64,000 bases of DNA from Pseudomonas fluorescens Q2-87 (GTDB taxonomy: Bacteria; Pseudomonadota; Gammaproteobacteria; Pseudomonadales; Pseudomonadaceae): positions 4,654,556 through 4,718,555 of the forward strand of contig NZ_CM001558.1 of the NCBI RefSeq assembly GCF_000281895.1, written 5' to 3'. Below are positions 53,367 through 61,971 of the stretch, piece by piece (the stretch's first letter is position 1; each line of letters opens with the position of its first letter). Both the position numbers and the translations under genes were made by a program. The notes below the pieces were generated by a model, which saw nothing but the letters and a program-made list of their open reading frames with translations, had not been told where the DNA came from and searched no databases.

Positions 53367-54221
53367 TCAAGCCCCCGCCCGCGCCTGCAAGCTCAAATGC
53401 GCCCGCTCCCCCGGCGCCAGGCACAGGCTGTCGGTGCCGCCACTGGCCGCTTCGACGCAGACGAACTCCGACACCTCATCCCAACTCACTCCCAACAATG
53501 GCCGGGCACCGGGATGCCACACCACGGTGTCGGCGCTGTCGCCGGTGTCGATGCACAATTCGCGCTGCCAGGCATGATCCTTGAGCTGCAATTCTCCCTC
53601 ATGTTGAAACACCCGCTGGCAACCACCCTCGACCCGCAACTCGCCTTCCTGCTGGCAAACCGCACGGCTCAATTGATCGTAACCTCGCGCACCTTCGAGC
53701 CCAGACAGCGCTATCTCACCAACATCACCGATACGCCAGTAGGCATGCAAAGCCTGGCTCAACTGGCAAGGCAAGCGGTCTTGATGCTCGGTGCTCAAGC
53801 GTAATTCCATGCGCTCGCCCAGGTCTGCATGCAGGTCCACCTGCCAGTCACACAGTTGCAAGCGCCAGTGCAAATGCACGCCGTCATCATCGCTTTGGCT
53901 GTCGAGCAGTTTCCAGTCGATCAAGCGCGCCCATCCGTGGGATGGCCAGGCATTTTCACTGGGGTGACGGCCATACCACGGCCAGCACACCGGCACACCG
54001 CCGCGTATTGCGCCGACTTGCGGCCATTTGGCCGCGCACCACAACCAGGGTTTCTGGTCGCGCGGTTGGAAGTGCAGCAATTGCGCCCCCTGGCGACTGA
54101 ACACCGCCTGGCACAGGGGATGATCGATCACCAACACGTCACGCTGCTGATAGCGCTCCCAGGCAAACACCGGGCGCTCGCGCAAGGATCTGAAGAAGCG
54201 TTGCAGTGGGTGCTCATGCAT
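53367..54221 (-). CDS. D-hexose-6-phosphate mutarotase (YeaD-like aldose 1-epimerase)
   Basis: Interconverts alpha and beta anomers of glucose 6-phosphate or related sugars. 284 residues of the galactose-mutarotase beta-sandwich: RGGVPVCWPWYGRHPSENAWPSHGWARL (conserved GGxPxxWPxxGxH and the following HGxAR), QALHAYWRIGDV with the catalytic His, and VVWHPGARPLLGVSWDEVSEFVCVEAA near the end. Downstream of oprB on the same strand, in the glucose block, so it probably speeds sugar-phosphate flow into zwf. Confidence 0.92.
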   Translation of the reverse strand: MHEHPLQRFFRSLRERPVFAWERYQQRDVLVIDHPLCQAVFSRQGAQLLHFQPRDQKPWLWCAAKWPQVGAIRGGVPVCWPWYGRHPSENAWPSHGWARLIDWKLLDSQSDDDGVHLHWRLQLCDWQVDLHADLGERMELRLSTEHQDRLPCQLSQALHAYWRIGDVGEIALSGLEGARGYDQLSRAVCQQEGELRVEGGCQRVFQHEGELQLKDHAWQRELCIDTGDSADTVVWHPGARPLLGVSWDEVSEFVCVEAASGGTDSLCLAPGERAHLSLQARAGA

Positions 54222-54295
54222 GGGCCGCGGTCCTGGAAATCATTGAATTGCGCTGTCGTAAACGGGGCAAATACAGTCTGGCTGACGCACCGCAG

Positions 54296-54350
54296 TGAAT
54301 GGCTTTGGGGTCGCTTCGCAACCCAGCGGGAGCAAGCTCCCTCGCCACGA
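54296..54350. repeat. Single REP arm of the second type
   Basis: AGCGGGAGCAAGCTCCCTCG with an adjacent GGGTCGCTTCGCAACCC hairpin. No facing partner arm is present. It lies between oprB's terminator and the mutarotase gene. Confidence 0.75.
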
Positions 54351-54378
54351 GTCCAGCATCCAACCAAACCTGCTCCCC

Positions 54379-54408
54379 AAAAAAAAGCGGACAGCCTTGG
54401 CCGTCCGC
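54379..54408 (-). terminator. Intrinsic terminator of oprB
   Basis: On the minus strand GCGGACGGCC-AA-GGCTGTCCGC is followed by eight T. It begins 40 bp after the oprB stop. Confidence 0.92.
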
Positions 54409-54447
54409 AAATATGCGCACATAGAGAGGAGCTTATCGCAACAACGT

Positions 54448-55794
54448 TTAGAACACCGACTGAATTTTCAGGCCGGCCACCAGTGCGTTGTCGACTTCAT
54501 CCACACCGCCTGGGTGAGTGATGTACTGCAGGTTCGGACGCACGGTCAGCCAGTTGGTGACGTGGATCCCATAGTTGAGTTCGTAGTTGTACTCAGTGCT
54601 ACGCAGCGGCGCGAACAGTGGATCGTTGTAGTCGGTGACGCCATTGGCCAAATTGGTCAGCTCGGCGTTTTTCTTGACGTCGTCGTTGACATGGATGCGG
54701 GAGGCGCCGATGCCGATGTCATCTTTTGGACGCGCATCGAATGGGCCTTTGTACACCAGCATCAGCGACTGGTAGTTGTCGACAATGTTGGTGTCCTTGT
54801 CGTGGAAGGTCGCGTTGGCTGCGATGTTCAGGCCGCGCGAAGCATCGCCGTTGTGCGTGGTGAGTTGTTGTTGCGCAACGAACCAGTAGCCGTGCTTGCT
54901 GTTGTGGCTGCGGTAGGCGTTTTGGGTGGTTGCCGCATCGTCACCGTTGTCATCTTCACGCACGTCATTGGCATCGGCCGTGCTTTTGTAGTAACCGACA
55001 CGGTATTCGCCCGGCAGGTTGTTGACCTTCGGCGACCAGACCAGTTCGACTGGAATGACGGTGCCCTTGGTGCCGCTGCCGCTGAGCTTGAAGCCGTTGC
55101 CGTGCTCCAGCTGCGATGGGTTCTGGTTGTACGCACCGATCTGCGCGTAAAACTCAGGCGTGATGTTGTACTTCACGCGGATCGCGGCCTGCATGACTGG
55201 CCAGTTGTACCAGATACCGGTGGCCCAGTTACCCACTTGGGAGCCGCAGAACGCCAGGTTCTGGAACTCGCAAGGGAAGGTGTTGAAGTCTTCGCCTTCG
55301 CCGAAGTAACCGGCCTTGACGTCCAGCTTGCCGTCGAGGAACTGGTGCTTGATCCACAACTGGGTCAGACGGACCATGTGGCCACGGCCATAGACTTCCT
55401 GGGAAGAACTCAAGGTACCTGCACGCGGATCGCCGACCCGGTCGTTGGAGATGTTTTCACCGTTACGATTGGTGAGCTGGATCTTGGCCTGGGTGTTATC
55501 CCAACCCCACAATTTTTGCAGGTCCAGCGCCACGCCCAGACCAAATTGGTCGGAGTAACGTGCCGTCTTGTCGTTGTTGTAGCCACCGTGCAGGTTGCCG
55601 CCGACTTCACCGACGTAGTCGGCCTTGATGTCGATACCCTGCTCGATCAGCTTGGTCCGCTCGCCACCCCAGTCACCCGTCATCCACTGCGAATCGGCGC
55701 TGAAAGCGTCGGCAGCGTGTGCGCTACCGGCCAGCATCATCGCCGCAACGGCTGATAACTGGCAGATTAGCTGGGCGTTGTTTTTCTTCTTCAT
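54448..55794 (-). CDS. oprB: Carbohydrate-selective porin OprB
   Basis: Outer-membrane glucose porin, 448 residues. A signal peptide (MKKKNNAQLICQLSAVAAMM) is cleaved near SAHA-ADAF. The mature protein has alternating beta strands and family segments WMTGDWGGERTKLIEQGIDI, VRLTQLWIKHQFLDGKLDVKAGYF and the terminal VDNALVAGLKIQSVF, which ends in Phe as outer-membrane barrels do. It follows gtsD on the same strand after a REPIN. Its leader holds AACAATAA, a Hfq/Crc-type motif. Confidence 0.96.
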   Translation of the reverse strand: MKKKNNAQLICQLSAVAAMMLAGSAHAADAFSADSQWMTGDWGGERTKLIEQGIDIKADYVGEVGGNLHGGYNNDKTARYSDQFGLGVALDLQKLWGWDNTQAKIQLTNRNGENISNDRVGDPRAGTLSSSQEVYGRGHMVRLTQLWIKHQFLDGKLDVKAGYFGEGEDFNTFPCEFQNLAFCGSQVGNWATGIWYNWPVMQAAIRVKYNITPEFYAQIGAYNQNPSQLEHGNGFKLSGSGTKGTVIPVELVWSPKVNNLPGEYRVGYYKSTADANDVREDDNGDDAATTQNAYRSHNSKHGYWFVAQQQLTTHNGDASRGLNIAANATFHDKDTNIVDNYQSLMLVYKGPFDARPKDDIGIGASRIHVNDDVKKNAELTNLANGVTDYNDPLFAPLRSTEYNYELNYGIHVTNWLTVRPNLQYITHPGGVDEVDNALVAGLKIQSVF

Positions 55795-55815
55795 CCCTAC
55801 ATCCTCGTCTTTAAT

Positions 55816-55823
55816 TTATTGTT
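55816..55823 (-). promoter_or_regulatory. Putative Crc/Hfq motif in the oprB leader
   Basis: AACAATAA on the minus strand, 21 bases before the ATG and just upstream of the Shine-Dalgarno GAGGA. Confidence 0.58.
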
Positions 55824-55892
55824 ATTAACTGTTTTTATCTAACGCGGTTTACAACGATTGCGGCGGGTGGTCCCCCACCCACCGCATACTCC

Positions 55893-55983
55893 CTGTGGGA
55901 GCGGGCTTGCTCGCGAAAGCGGTGTGTCAGTCGCCGCAAACGTTAAATGACACACCGTCTTCGCGAGCAAGCTCGCTCCCACA
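55893..55983. repeat. REPIN between gtsD and oprB
   Basis: CTGTGGGAGCGGGCTTGCTC and its near complement, starting about nine bases after the gtsD stop. Confidence 0.9.
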
Positions 55984-55991
55984 TTTGTTCC

Positions 55992-57152
55992 TCACCGACC
56001 TTTGAACTGCGCGACATTCGCCGCCCGGCCTTCGGCTTGCGGCTGACCCGCCACGCCCAGGCGCTCGCCGGACTGGGCGTCGAACAGCAGCACTTTCGAT
56101 GGATCGAATTGCAGCGTCAGGGTTTCGCCGGCTTGCGGCGCGACGTCCGGCGCCAAGCGACAGCAGACCTTGGTGTCGTTGAGGTTGACGAACACCAGGG
56201 TGTCCGGCCCGGTAGGCTCGGTGACCTGGACTTCGGCGCGAATGGTCGGCAGGCCATTGGGCTCGCTGCCCGCCAGCACGATCTGCTCGGGGCGCATGCC
56301 AAGGATCACTTCGCGGTCCTCAAGGCCGGCGTCCTGCATGCCCAGCGGCAACTCGCAACGGGCCTGACCGCTGTCGAGCAACGCCAATAGGCGACCGTCC
56401 TTGCGTTGCAGGCGCAGCGGGATGAAGTTCATCGGTGGAGAGCCGATGAAACTCGCCACGAACAGGTTGGCCGGGTTGGTGTAGATGTCCTTTGGCGTGC
56501 CGAACTGCTGGATGATCCCATCCTTCATCACCGCCACTTTATCGCCCAGGGTCATCGCTTCAATCTGGTCGTGGGTCACGTAGACCGTGGTGGTCTTCAG
56601 GCGCTGGTGCATCAGTTTCATTTCGGTGCGCATCTCGACCCGCAGCTTGGCGTCGAGGTTGGACAGCGGTTCGTCGAACAGGTAGATCTTCGGCCGCCGC
56701 GCCAGCGCCCGGCCCATGGCCACGCGCTGTTGCTGGCCACCAGAAAGCTGGCCAGGCTTGCGGTTGAGCAGGTGCTCGATCTGCAACAGCTTGGCCACGC
56801 GAGTGACTTCTTCGTCGATGGCGGCCTGGCTCATCTTGCGGATCTTCAGGCCGAACTCGATGTTCTCGCGCACGCTCATGGTCGGGTACAGCGCGTAGGA
56901 CTGGAACACCATGGCGATGTCGCGATCCTTGGGGCTCATGCCGCTGACATCCTGGTCACCGATCATGATCGCGCCGCCGGTGATGGTCTCTAGCCCGGCG
57001 ATGCAGTTCATCAGCGTCGACTTGCCGCAGCCCGAAGGTCCGACGAGGATCAGGAACTCACCGTCCTTGATCGATAACTCGATGTTCTTCAGGGTGTCCG
57101 GCAGGCCGGCACCGTAGGTCTTGTTTACATTGCGAAGTTCGAGCGTTGCCAT
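55992..57152 (-). CDS. gtsD: Glucose ABC transporter ATPase
   Basis: ATPase subunit of the glucose importer, MalK/UgpC type, 386 residues. Walker A GPSGCGKS (38-45), signature LSGGQQQR, Walker B IYLFDEP, the switch His in [14 protein letters not shown], and a C-terminal TOBE regulatory region (about 240-370). Its start is two bases after the gtsC stop. It may energise other sugar permeases as MalK-like proteins do; glucose is inferred from context. Confidence 0.95.
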   Translation of the reverse strand: MATLELRNVNKTYGAGLPDTLKNIELSIKDGEFLILVGPSGCGKSTLMNCIAGLETITGGAIMIGDQDVSGMSPKDRDIAMVFQSYALYPTMSVRENIEFGLKIRKMSQAAIDEEVTRVAKLLQIEHLLNRKPGQLSGGQQQRVAMGRALARRPKIYLFDEPLSNLDAKLRVEMRTEMKLMHQRLKTTTVYVTHDQIEAMTLGDKVAVMKDGIIQQFGTPKDIYTNPANLFVASFIGSPPMNFIPLRLQRKDGRLLALLDSGQARCELPLGMQDAGLEDREVILGMRPEQIVLAGSEPNGLPTIRAEVQVTEPTGPDTLVFVNLNDTKVCCRLAPDVAPQAGETLTLQFDPSKVLLFDAQSGERLGVAGQPQAEGRAANVAQFKGR

Positions 57153-57154
57153 GA

Positions 57155-58000
57155 TTACCCCTTGACTGCGCCGGCCGTCAGGCCGCGCACGAAATACTTG
57201 CCTGCTACCACATAGACCAGCAGGGTCGGCAGCCCGGCGATCATCGCCGCCGCCATATCAACGTTGTATTCCTTGGCCCCGGTACTGGTATTGACCAAGT
57301 TGTTCAGCGCCACCGTGATGGGCTGCGAATCACCGCTGGAAAACACCACGCCGAACAGGAAGTCGTTCCAGATCTGCGTGAACTGCCAGATCAGGCAAAC
57401 CATGATGATCGGCGTCGACATCGGCAGGATGATCCGCCGGAAAATGGTGAAGAAACCCGCGCCATCCAGCCGCGCCGCCTTCACCAGCGCATCGGGAATG
57501 CTGACGTAGTAGTTACGGAAGAACAGCGTGGTGAACGCCAGGCCGTAGACCACGTGCACGAACACCAGGCCGGTGGTGGTACTGGCCAGGCCCATCTTGC
57601 CGAGGGTGAACGAGGCCGGCAGCAGCACGGTCTGGAACGGCAGGAAGCAACCGAACAGCAACAGACCGAAGAACAGCTGCGAACCGCGAAAACGCCACAT
57701 CGACAACACGTAGCCGTTCAATGCGCCAATGGCGGTGGAGATGAGCACCGCCGGGACGGTGATCTTGATCGAGTTCCAGAAGTAGCCGTCGACCGTGGCC
57801 CAGGCCTTGACCCAGCCGATGCCGGTGACCACGGTCGGCCAGCTCAGCAGGTTACCGGTGTTGATGTCTTCCGGGGTCTTGAAGCTGGTCAACAGCATGA
57901 CCACCAGCGGCACCAGGTAAAGCAATACGGCGAGGATCAGCACCGCGTAGATCGCGATGCGACTCAGGCTGATGGGAGGTTTGGCAGCGAGACTAGTCAT
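57155..58000 (-). CDS. gtsC: Glucose ABC transporter permease
   Basis: Inner-membrane permease (MalG-like), 281 residues and six helices. The cytoplasmic EAA loop reads YVSIPDALVKAARLDGAGFFTIFRRIILPMSTP. N-terminal SRIAIYAVLILAVLLYLVPLVVML is the first helix. Overlaps the end of gtsB by eight bases, which suggests coupled translation. Confidence 0.95.
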   Translation of the reverse strand: MTSLAAKPPISLSRIAIYAVLILAVLLYLVPLVVMLLTSFKTPEDINTGNLLSWPTVVTGIGWVKAWATVDGYFWNSIKITVPAVLISTAIGALNGYVLSMWRFRGSQLFFGLLLFGCFLPFQTVLLPASFTLGKMGLASTTTGLVFVHVVYGLAFTTLFFRNYYVSIPDALVKAARLDGAGFFTIFRRIILPMSTPIIMVCLIWQFTQIWNDFLFGVVFSSGDSQPITVALNNLVNTSTGAKEYNVDMAAAMIAGLPTLLVYVVAGKYFVRGLTAGAVKG

Positions 58001-58901
58001 TACGCTTGGTCCTCAGCTCGGAGTACAGGTAAGGCACGATGATTGCGAGAATCGCACCGAGCATCAGGATTGCGCTGGCCGAGCCCATGCCCATCTGGCC
58101 GCGACTGAAGGTGAAGGAATACATGAACATGGCGGGCAGGTCGGAGGAGTAACCCGGGCCGCCGGCTGTCATCGCCGCCACCAGGTCGAAACTCTTGATG
58201 GCGATGTGCGCCAGGATCATCACTGCGCTGAAGAACACTGGACGCAGGCTTGGCAGCACCACTTTCCAGTAGATACGCGGCATGCTTGCGCCATCAATCT
58301 GCGCGGCACGAATGATCGATTGATCGACACCCCGCAGGCCAGCGAGAAACATCGCCATGATGAAACCCGAGGCTTGCCATACCGCCGCAATCACCAAGCA
58401 ATAAACCACACGGTCCGGGTCGATCAGCCAATCCAGGCGGAAGCCTTCCCAGCCCCAGTCACGCAACAATTTGTCCAGGCCCATGCCTGGGTTGAGCAGC
58501 CATTTCCAGGCGGTACCGGTGACGATCATCGAGAGCGCCATCGGATACAGGTAAATGGTGCGGATGAAACCTTCGCGACGAATACGCTGGTCAAGAAACA
58601 CCGCCAGCAGTACGCCGATCACCAGGGTGATGCCGATGAACATGCCGCCGAACAGCGCCAGGTTCTTGCTCGCCACCCACCAGCGGTCGTTGTCCATCAG
58701 CCGTGCGTATTGCGCCAGCCCCGCCCATTTGTAGGTCGGCAAGAACGTCGAAGTGGTGAACGACAGAACGAACGTCCACAAGATATAGCCGTAGAAGCCC
58801 ACCAGGACGATGAACATGCTCGGCGCCAGCACCAGTTTTGGCAGCCAGCGTTGCAGTGCATCGAACGGCGAGGCCTTGCTGAACACAGCAACAGAACTCA
58901 T
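57993..58901 (-). CDS. gtsB: Glucose ABC transporter permease
   Basis: Inner-membrane permease (MalF-like, UgpA size), 302 residues with six helices. The EAA loop reads FLAGLRGVDQSIIRAAQIDGASMPRIYWKVVLPSL. Start ATG 58901 (MSSVAVFSKASPFDALQRWL). Pairs with GtsC in the transporter. It follows gtsA after a REPIN-bearing gap of about 154 bp, so gtsA message may be made in excess. Confidence 0.95.
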   Translation of the reverse strand: MSSVAVFSKASPFDALQRWLPKLVLAPSMFIVLVGFYGYILWTFVLSFTTSTFLPTYKWAGLAQYARLMDNDRWWVASKNLALFGGMFIGITLVIGVLLAVFLDQRIRREGFIRTIYLYPMALSMIVTGTAWKWLLNPGMGLDKLLRDWGWEGFRLDWLIDPDRVVYCLVIAAVWQASGFIMAMFLAGLRGVDQSIIRAAQIDGASMPRIYWKVVLPSLRPVFFSAVMILAHIAIKSFDLVAAMTAGGPGYSSDLPAMFMYSFTFSRGQMGMGSASAILMLGAILAIIVPYLYSELRTKRND

Positions 58902-58941
58902 GGGGAAATCCAGTACAAAGGGTAATGATTACAAGGGCATT

Positions 58942-59036
58942 CCCTGTGGGAGCGGGCTTGCTCGCGAAAGCGATGTGTCAGGCAATAGATGTATCAACTG
59001 ACACGACGCCTTCGCGAGCAAGCCCGCTCCCCCAGG
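58942..59036. repeat. REPIN between gtsA and gtsB
   Basis: CCTGTGGGAGCGGGCTTGCT and a facing arm ending GCTCCCCCAGGG. It is inside the gts operon, where a stable hairpin could protect the upstream gtsA message. Confidence 0.9.
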
Positions 59037-59055
59037 GGGCCTGCGTTGCTAACGA

Positions 59056-60357
59056 TTATTTGGCCGACTGCACCGCAGCGCCGAGTTTCTTGGCGGCATC
59101 AGCCGGGTCGGCTTTCGGGTCGTTGATGTAGTTGGTCACTACGTCGAAGAACGCACCCTGGACCGCCAGCGTGGTTGCCATGTTGTGCGCCATGCTCGGC
59201 TGCAGGCCGCCGGACTTGGCGTCCGTCAGGAAGTCCTTGGCCGCGGTCTGGGCACAGGAATCGAAACCGTACTTGCCCATGTCGGCCAGCATGTCGTTGC
59301 GAACCGGGATCGAGCCTTTGTTGATGCTGAAGACTTTCTGGAAGTTCTCACCCAGCACGACCTTGGCGATGTCCTGCTGGCCGGCCGCAGTACCTTTATC
59401 CTTCTGCTTGAACACCGCCAGGGAGTCGATGTTGTAGGTGAAGGCCTTGTCGGTGCCCGGGAAGGCTACGCATTCGTAGTCCTTGCCAGCGACTTTCTTG
59501 GCGGCGGTCCATTCGCTCTTGGCCCAGTCACCCATGATCTGCATGCCGGCCTTGCCGTTGATAACCTTGGCCGCTTCCAGGTTCCAGTCCTGGCCCTTGC
59601 CGTCGGCGTCCATGTAGGTCGCGACTTTTTTCAGCTCGGTCAGCGCCTTGACCATTTCCGGACCGGTCAGCGCCTTGCTGTCCAGGTCGACCAGGGCTTT
59701 CTTGTAGCCATCAGCCCCCATGACCGAGAGCACCACGGCTTCGAACACGGTGCTGTCCTGCCAAGGCTGGCCACCGTGGGCGAGCGGAATGAAGCCCGCC
59801 GCCTTGAGCTTGTCGCCAGCAGCGTAGAATTCTTCCAGGGTGGTTGGGTTCTTGGTGATGCCGGCTTTCTTGAAGACTTCCGGGTTGATCCACAGCCAGT
59901 TGACGCGGTGAATGTTCACCGGCACGGCGACGTAGTCACCGTCGTACTTCACGGTATCGGAGACTTTCTTGTCGAGCAGGCTGTCCCACTTTTCGGCCTT
60001 GGCGACGTCTTTCAGGATGTCGGTATCGAGCAGGCCGGTAGACGCCCATTCCTGGATGTCGGGGCCTTTGATCTGGGCGACACCCGGTGGGTTGCCGGCC
60101 ACGGCGCGGCTCTTGAGCACGGTCATCGCGGTAGAACCGCCACCGCCGGCGACAGCGCCGTCTTTCCAGGTAAAGCCGTCTTTCTCCACTTGGGCCTTGA
60201 GCACATCGACCGCGGCTTTTTCGCCACCCGACGTCCACCAGTGAACGACTTCCACGGAACCTTTGGATTCGGCGGCAAGGGTGGTGACAGGGAACGCAGC
60301 GACGGGAAGCAGGGAAGCAAGAGAAATGACAGTAGCGAGGCGAGAAATCGCATTCAT
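59056..60357 (-). CDS. gtsA: Glucose-binding periplasmic protein
   Basis: Substrate-binding protein of the glucose ABC importer, family 1, 433 residues. A signal peptide ([23 protein letters not shown]) precedes the mature start near [26 protein letters not shown] is the first beta strand and helix; aromatic-rich ligand segments follow ([30 protein letters not shown]). The leader holds AACAACAA before the Shine-Dalgarno, a strong Hfq/Crc motif. A promoter block shared with the epimerase gene lies 81-109 bp upstream. Confidence 0.96.
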   Translation of the reverse strand: MNAISRLATVISLASLLPVAAFPVTTLAAESKGSVEVVHWWTSGGEKAAVDVLKAQVEKDGFTWKDGAVAGGGGSTAMTVLKSRAVAGNPPGVAQIKGPDIQEWASTGLLDTDILKDVAKAEKWDSLLDKKVSDTVKYDGDYVAVPVNIHRVNWLWINPEVFKKAGITKNPTTLEEFYAAGDKLKAAGFIPLAHGGQPWQDSTVFEAVVLSVMGADGYKKALVDLDSKALTGPEMVKALTELKKVATYMDADGKGQDWNLEAAKVINGKAGMQIMGDWAKSEWTAAKKVAGKDYECVAFPGTDKAFTYNIDSLAVFKQKDKGTAAGQQDIAKVVLGENFQKVFSINKGSIPVRNDMLADMGKYGFDSCAQTAAKDFLTDAKSGGLQPSMAHNMATTLAVQGAFFDVVTNYINDPKADPADAAKKLGAAVQSAK

Positions 60358-60372
60358 CTAGAATTACCTTTC

Positions 60373-60380
60373 TTGTTGTT
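60373..60380 (-). promoter_or_regulatory. Crc/Hfq motif in the gtsA leader
   Basis: AACAACAA on the minus strand, about seven bases before the Shine-Dalgarno AAAGG and 16 before the ATG. Confidence 0.7.
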
Positions 60381-60437
60381 ATGCATGCAAGTCTGGTGCT
60401 TGCGCTGCATGGATTCTAATCAGAGGGAATCCCTTCA

Positions 60438-60466
60438 CAGGTAACGAAGGGACGTGCAAATGTCAC
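60438..60466 (-). promoter_or_regulatory. Probable gtsA promoter, twin of the epimerase promoter
   Basis: On the minus strand GTGACA (-35-like), 17 bases, then TACCTG. The same 29-bp frame recurs at 61793-61821 with 20 identical bases, mainly at both ends. The -10 is poor for sigma-70, so an activator such as GltR is likely. It begins 81 bp before the gtsA ATG. Confidence 0.6.
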
Positions 60467-60473
60467 GACATGG

Positions 60474-61733
60474 TTACACAGGCGAAGGCCTGGACAACCG
60501 CGCCAGGGCTGACGCCATGCTCGGTGCCAGGGGCAGGCGCGGAATCAAGACCGCCTGCCAGGCGTGGTACAGGTCCGGCTTGCCCGCCCAGATATCGGCG
60601 CTCGGGCGATTTTGCGGATCGAGTTCGTGATGCCAGCTGCCATCGCAACGGTCGATGAAATGCTTGTCGCAGAACTCCCAGAATTGTCGGTACCAGGCTT
60701 CGTACTTCGCCTCATCGGTGCGCTTGAGCAAGGCACTGGCAGCAGCGGCCGCTTCGCAATGGACCCAATGCAGGCGATGGCGAACCACCGCGCGATTGTC
60801 CCAGTCCAGCGTGTAGACAATGCCGGGCGCGCCATCGACGTTCCAGCCGTGACGGCAGTTCTGGTCGAAGAGTTTTTGCGCATCCTGGGCCAACCAGCCG
60901 GGGGTCAGCATGCCAATCTGGACTCGCGCGGCTTCGAGGTGCAGCAACAGCCGTGCCCACTCGAAACCATGGCCGGGGGTGGTGCCGTACGGGCGGAAAC
61001 CATCGGCGGGATTATCGTGGTTGTACTCGCGCAGCGGCTGCCAGTGGCGGTCGAAATGCTCAACAACCAGGTAATCGTTGGCGGCGGCGTGATCGTGGAT
61101 CACCCGCTCGACAATGCGCAGCGCACGGACCAGCCAACGCGTGTCGTCCGTGGCATCGGCCAGGGCCAGGAAGGCTTCGGTGGCGTGCATGTTGCTGTTG
61201 GCGCCGCGATAGGCCTCTTCCTCGCTCCAGTCGCGGTTGAAGGATTCACGCAGGGCGCCCTCTTCCTCGCTCCAGAAATGCGTGTCGATGATCCGCACCG
61301 CCTCGTCCAGCAATGCCTGGGCGCCAGGACGCTGGGCCACCACTGCGGAACTGGCGGCCAGGGCGACAAATGCGTGCAGGTAGGCGGCTTTGCCGGTGGC
61401 GTCTTCATCGGGTTGCGCCGTGGCAAACCAGCCGCCGAATTCAGCGTCCCGCAGCGAACCGCCGAGGGCCTGGACGCCGTGATCCACCAACTCGGCGAAA
61501 CCGGGCAGGCCCTGGATGTGCGCCATGGCGAAGCTGTGGGTCATGCGCGCGGTGTTCATGGTCTCGGCCCGGGCATCGGCCGGCAGACGACCCAGCTCAT
61601 CCAGGTTGCCAAAGCCGTCCGGCAGCTTCGACGCCTTGGCGAACACCAGCAACCGCAAGCCTTCGGTGGCAAGCCATTGCTGGTGGGCAGGCGCATTCAG
61701 CCAACTGCTGAAGGCCGGTTGGAAGGTGTCCAT
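60474..61733 (-). CDS. AGE-family sugar epimerase/isomerase
   Basis: (alpha/alpha)6-barrel enzyme of the N-acylglucosamine 2-epimerase family, 419 residues from ATG 61733 (MDTFQPAFSSWLNAPAHQQWL). Barrel segments with likely catalytic His and Glu are RMTHSFAMAHIQGLPGF, NSNMHATEAFLALADAT, PGHGFEWARLLLHLEAA and HWVHCEAAAAASALL. The pattern is nearest to mannose isomerase/cellobiose epimerase-type members. Its place before gtsA and its own copy of the gtsA promoter and Crc motif tie it to sugar uptake; mannose-fructose isomerisation is a reasonable guess. Confidence 0.88.
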   Translation of the reverse strand: MDTFQPAFSSWLNAPAHQQWLATEGLRLLVFAKASKLPDGFGNLDELGRLPADARAETMNTARMTHSFAMAHIQGLPGFAELVDHGVQALGGSLRDAEFGGWFATAQPDEDATGKAAYLHAFVALAASSAVVAQRPGAQALLDEAVRIIDTHFWSEEEGALRESFNRDWSEEEAYRGANSNMHATEAFLALADATDDTRWLVRALRIVERVIHDHAAANDYLVVEHFDRHWQPLREYNHDNPADGFRPYGTTPGHGFEWARLLLHLEAARVQIGMLTPGWLAQDAQKLFDQNCRHGWNVDGAPGIVYTLDWDNRAVVRHRLHWVHCEAAAAASALLKRTDEAKYEAWYRQFWEFCDKHFIDRCDGSWHHELDPQNRPSADIWAGKPDLYHAWQAVLIPRLPLAPSMASALARLSRPSPV

Positions 61734-61748
61734 CGTTGGGTACCTTTT

Positions 61749-61756
61749 TTGTTGTT
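61749..61756 (-). promoter_or_regulatory. Crc/Hfq motif in the epimerase leader
   Basis: AACAACAA on the minus strand, directly before the AAAAAAGG ribosome site of the epimerase gene. Confidence 0.68.
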
Positions 61757-61792
61757 TTGACGCAGGGAGTCTAAACAAGGGATGACGGGAGG

Positions 61793-61834
61793 CAGGTAAC
61801 GAAAGGGGCGAGTTATGTCACAGGCTTGTGACAT
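61793..61834 (-). promoter_or_regulatory. Probable epimerase promoter with GltR-like palindrome
   Basis: The 29-bp twin of the gtsA promoter (GTGACA-N17-TACCTG on the minus strand, 61793-61821) is overlapped by the perfect palindrome ATGTCACAGGCTTGTGACAT (61815-61834). The gtsA copy keeps one half of this palindrome and a degenerate second half. GltR, encoded at the window edge, is the obvious candidate; that is inference. Confidence 0.55.
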
Positions 61835-61865
61835 TCCCCTCAGACATGTGTTGAGGCTGATGGCG

Positions 61866-61953
61866 TCTTCGCGAGCAAGCCCGCTCCCACAGGGGCCGAA
61901 CACATTGTCCGCATCCAATGAGGGCCAATGTGGGAGCGGGCTTGCTCGCGAAG
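61866..61953. repeat. REPIN, arms in reverse order, after gltS
   Basis: TTCGCGAGCAAGCCCGCTCC at the left and GTGGGAGCGGGCTTGCTCGC at the right. It separates the gltS stop from the epimerase promoter. Confidence 0.9.
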
Positions 61954-61971
61954 AACGATAACGCGGTTGCG

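Noticed and set aside
59185..60444. Plus-strand open frame of 419 codons opposite gtsA
   Set aside because: Shadow of the binding-protein gene; no domain, and its composition is the complement of gtsA codons.
5761..61953. Repeated palindromes considered as a CRISPR array or mobile elements
   Set aside because: The repeats are dispersed singly or in facing pairs between genes across the whole window, with no regular spacers, no cas genes and no transposase. They match the Pseudomonas REP/REPIN type.
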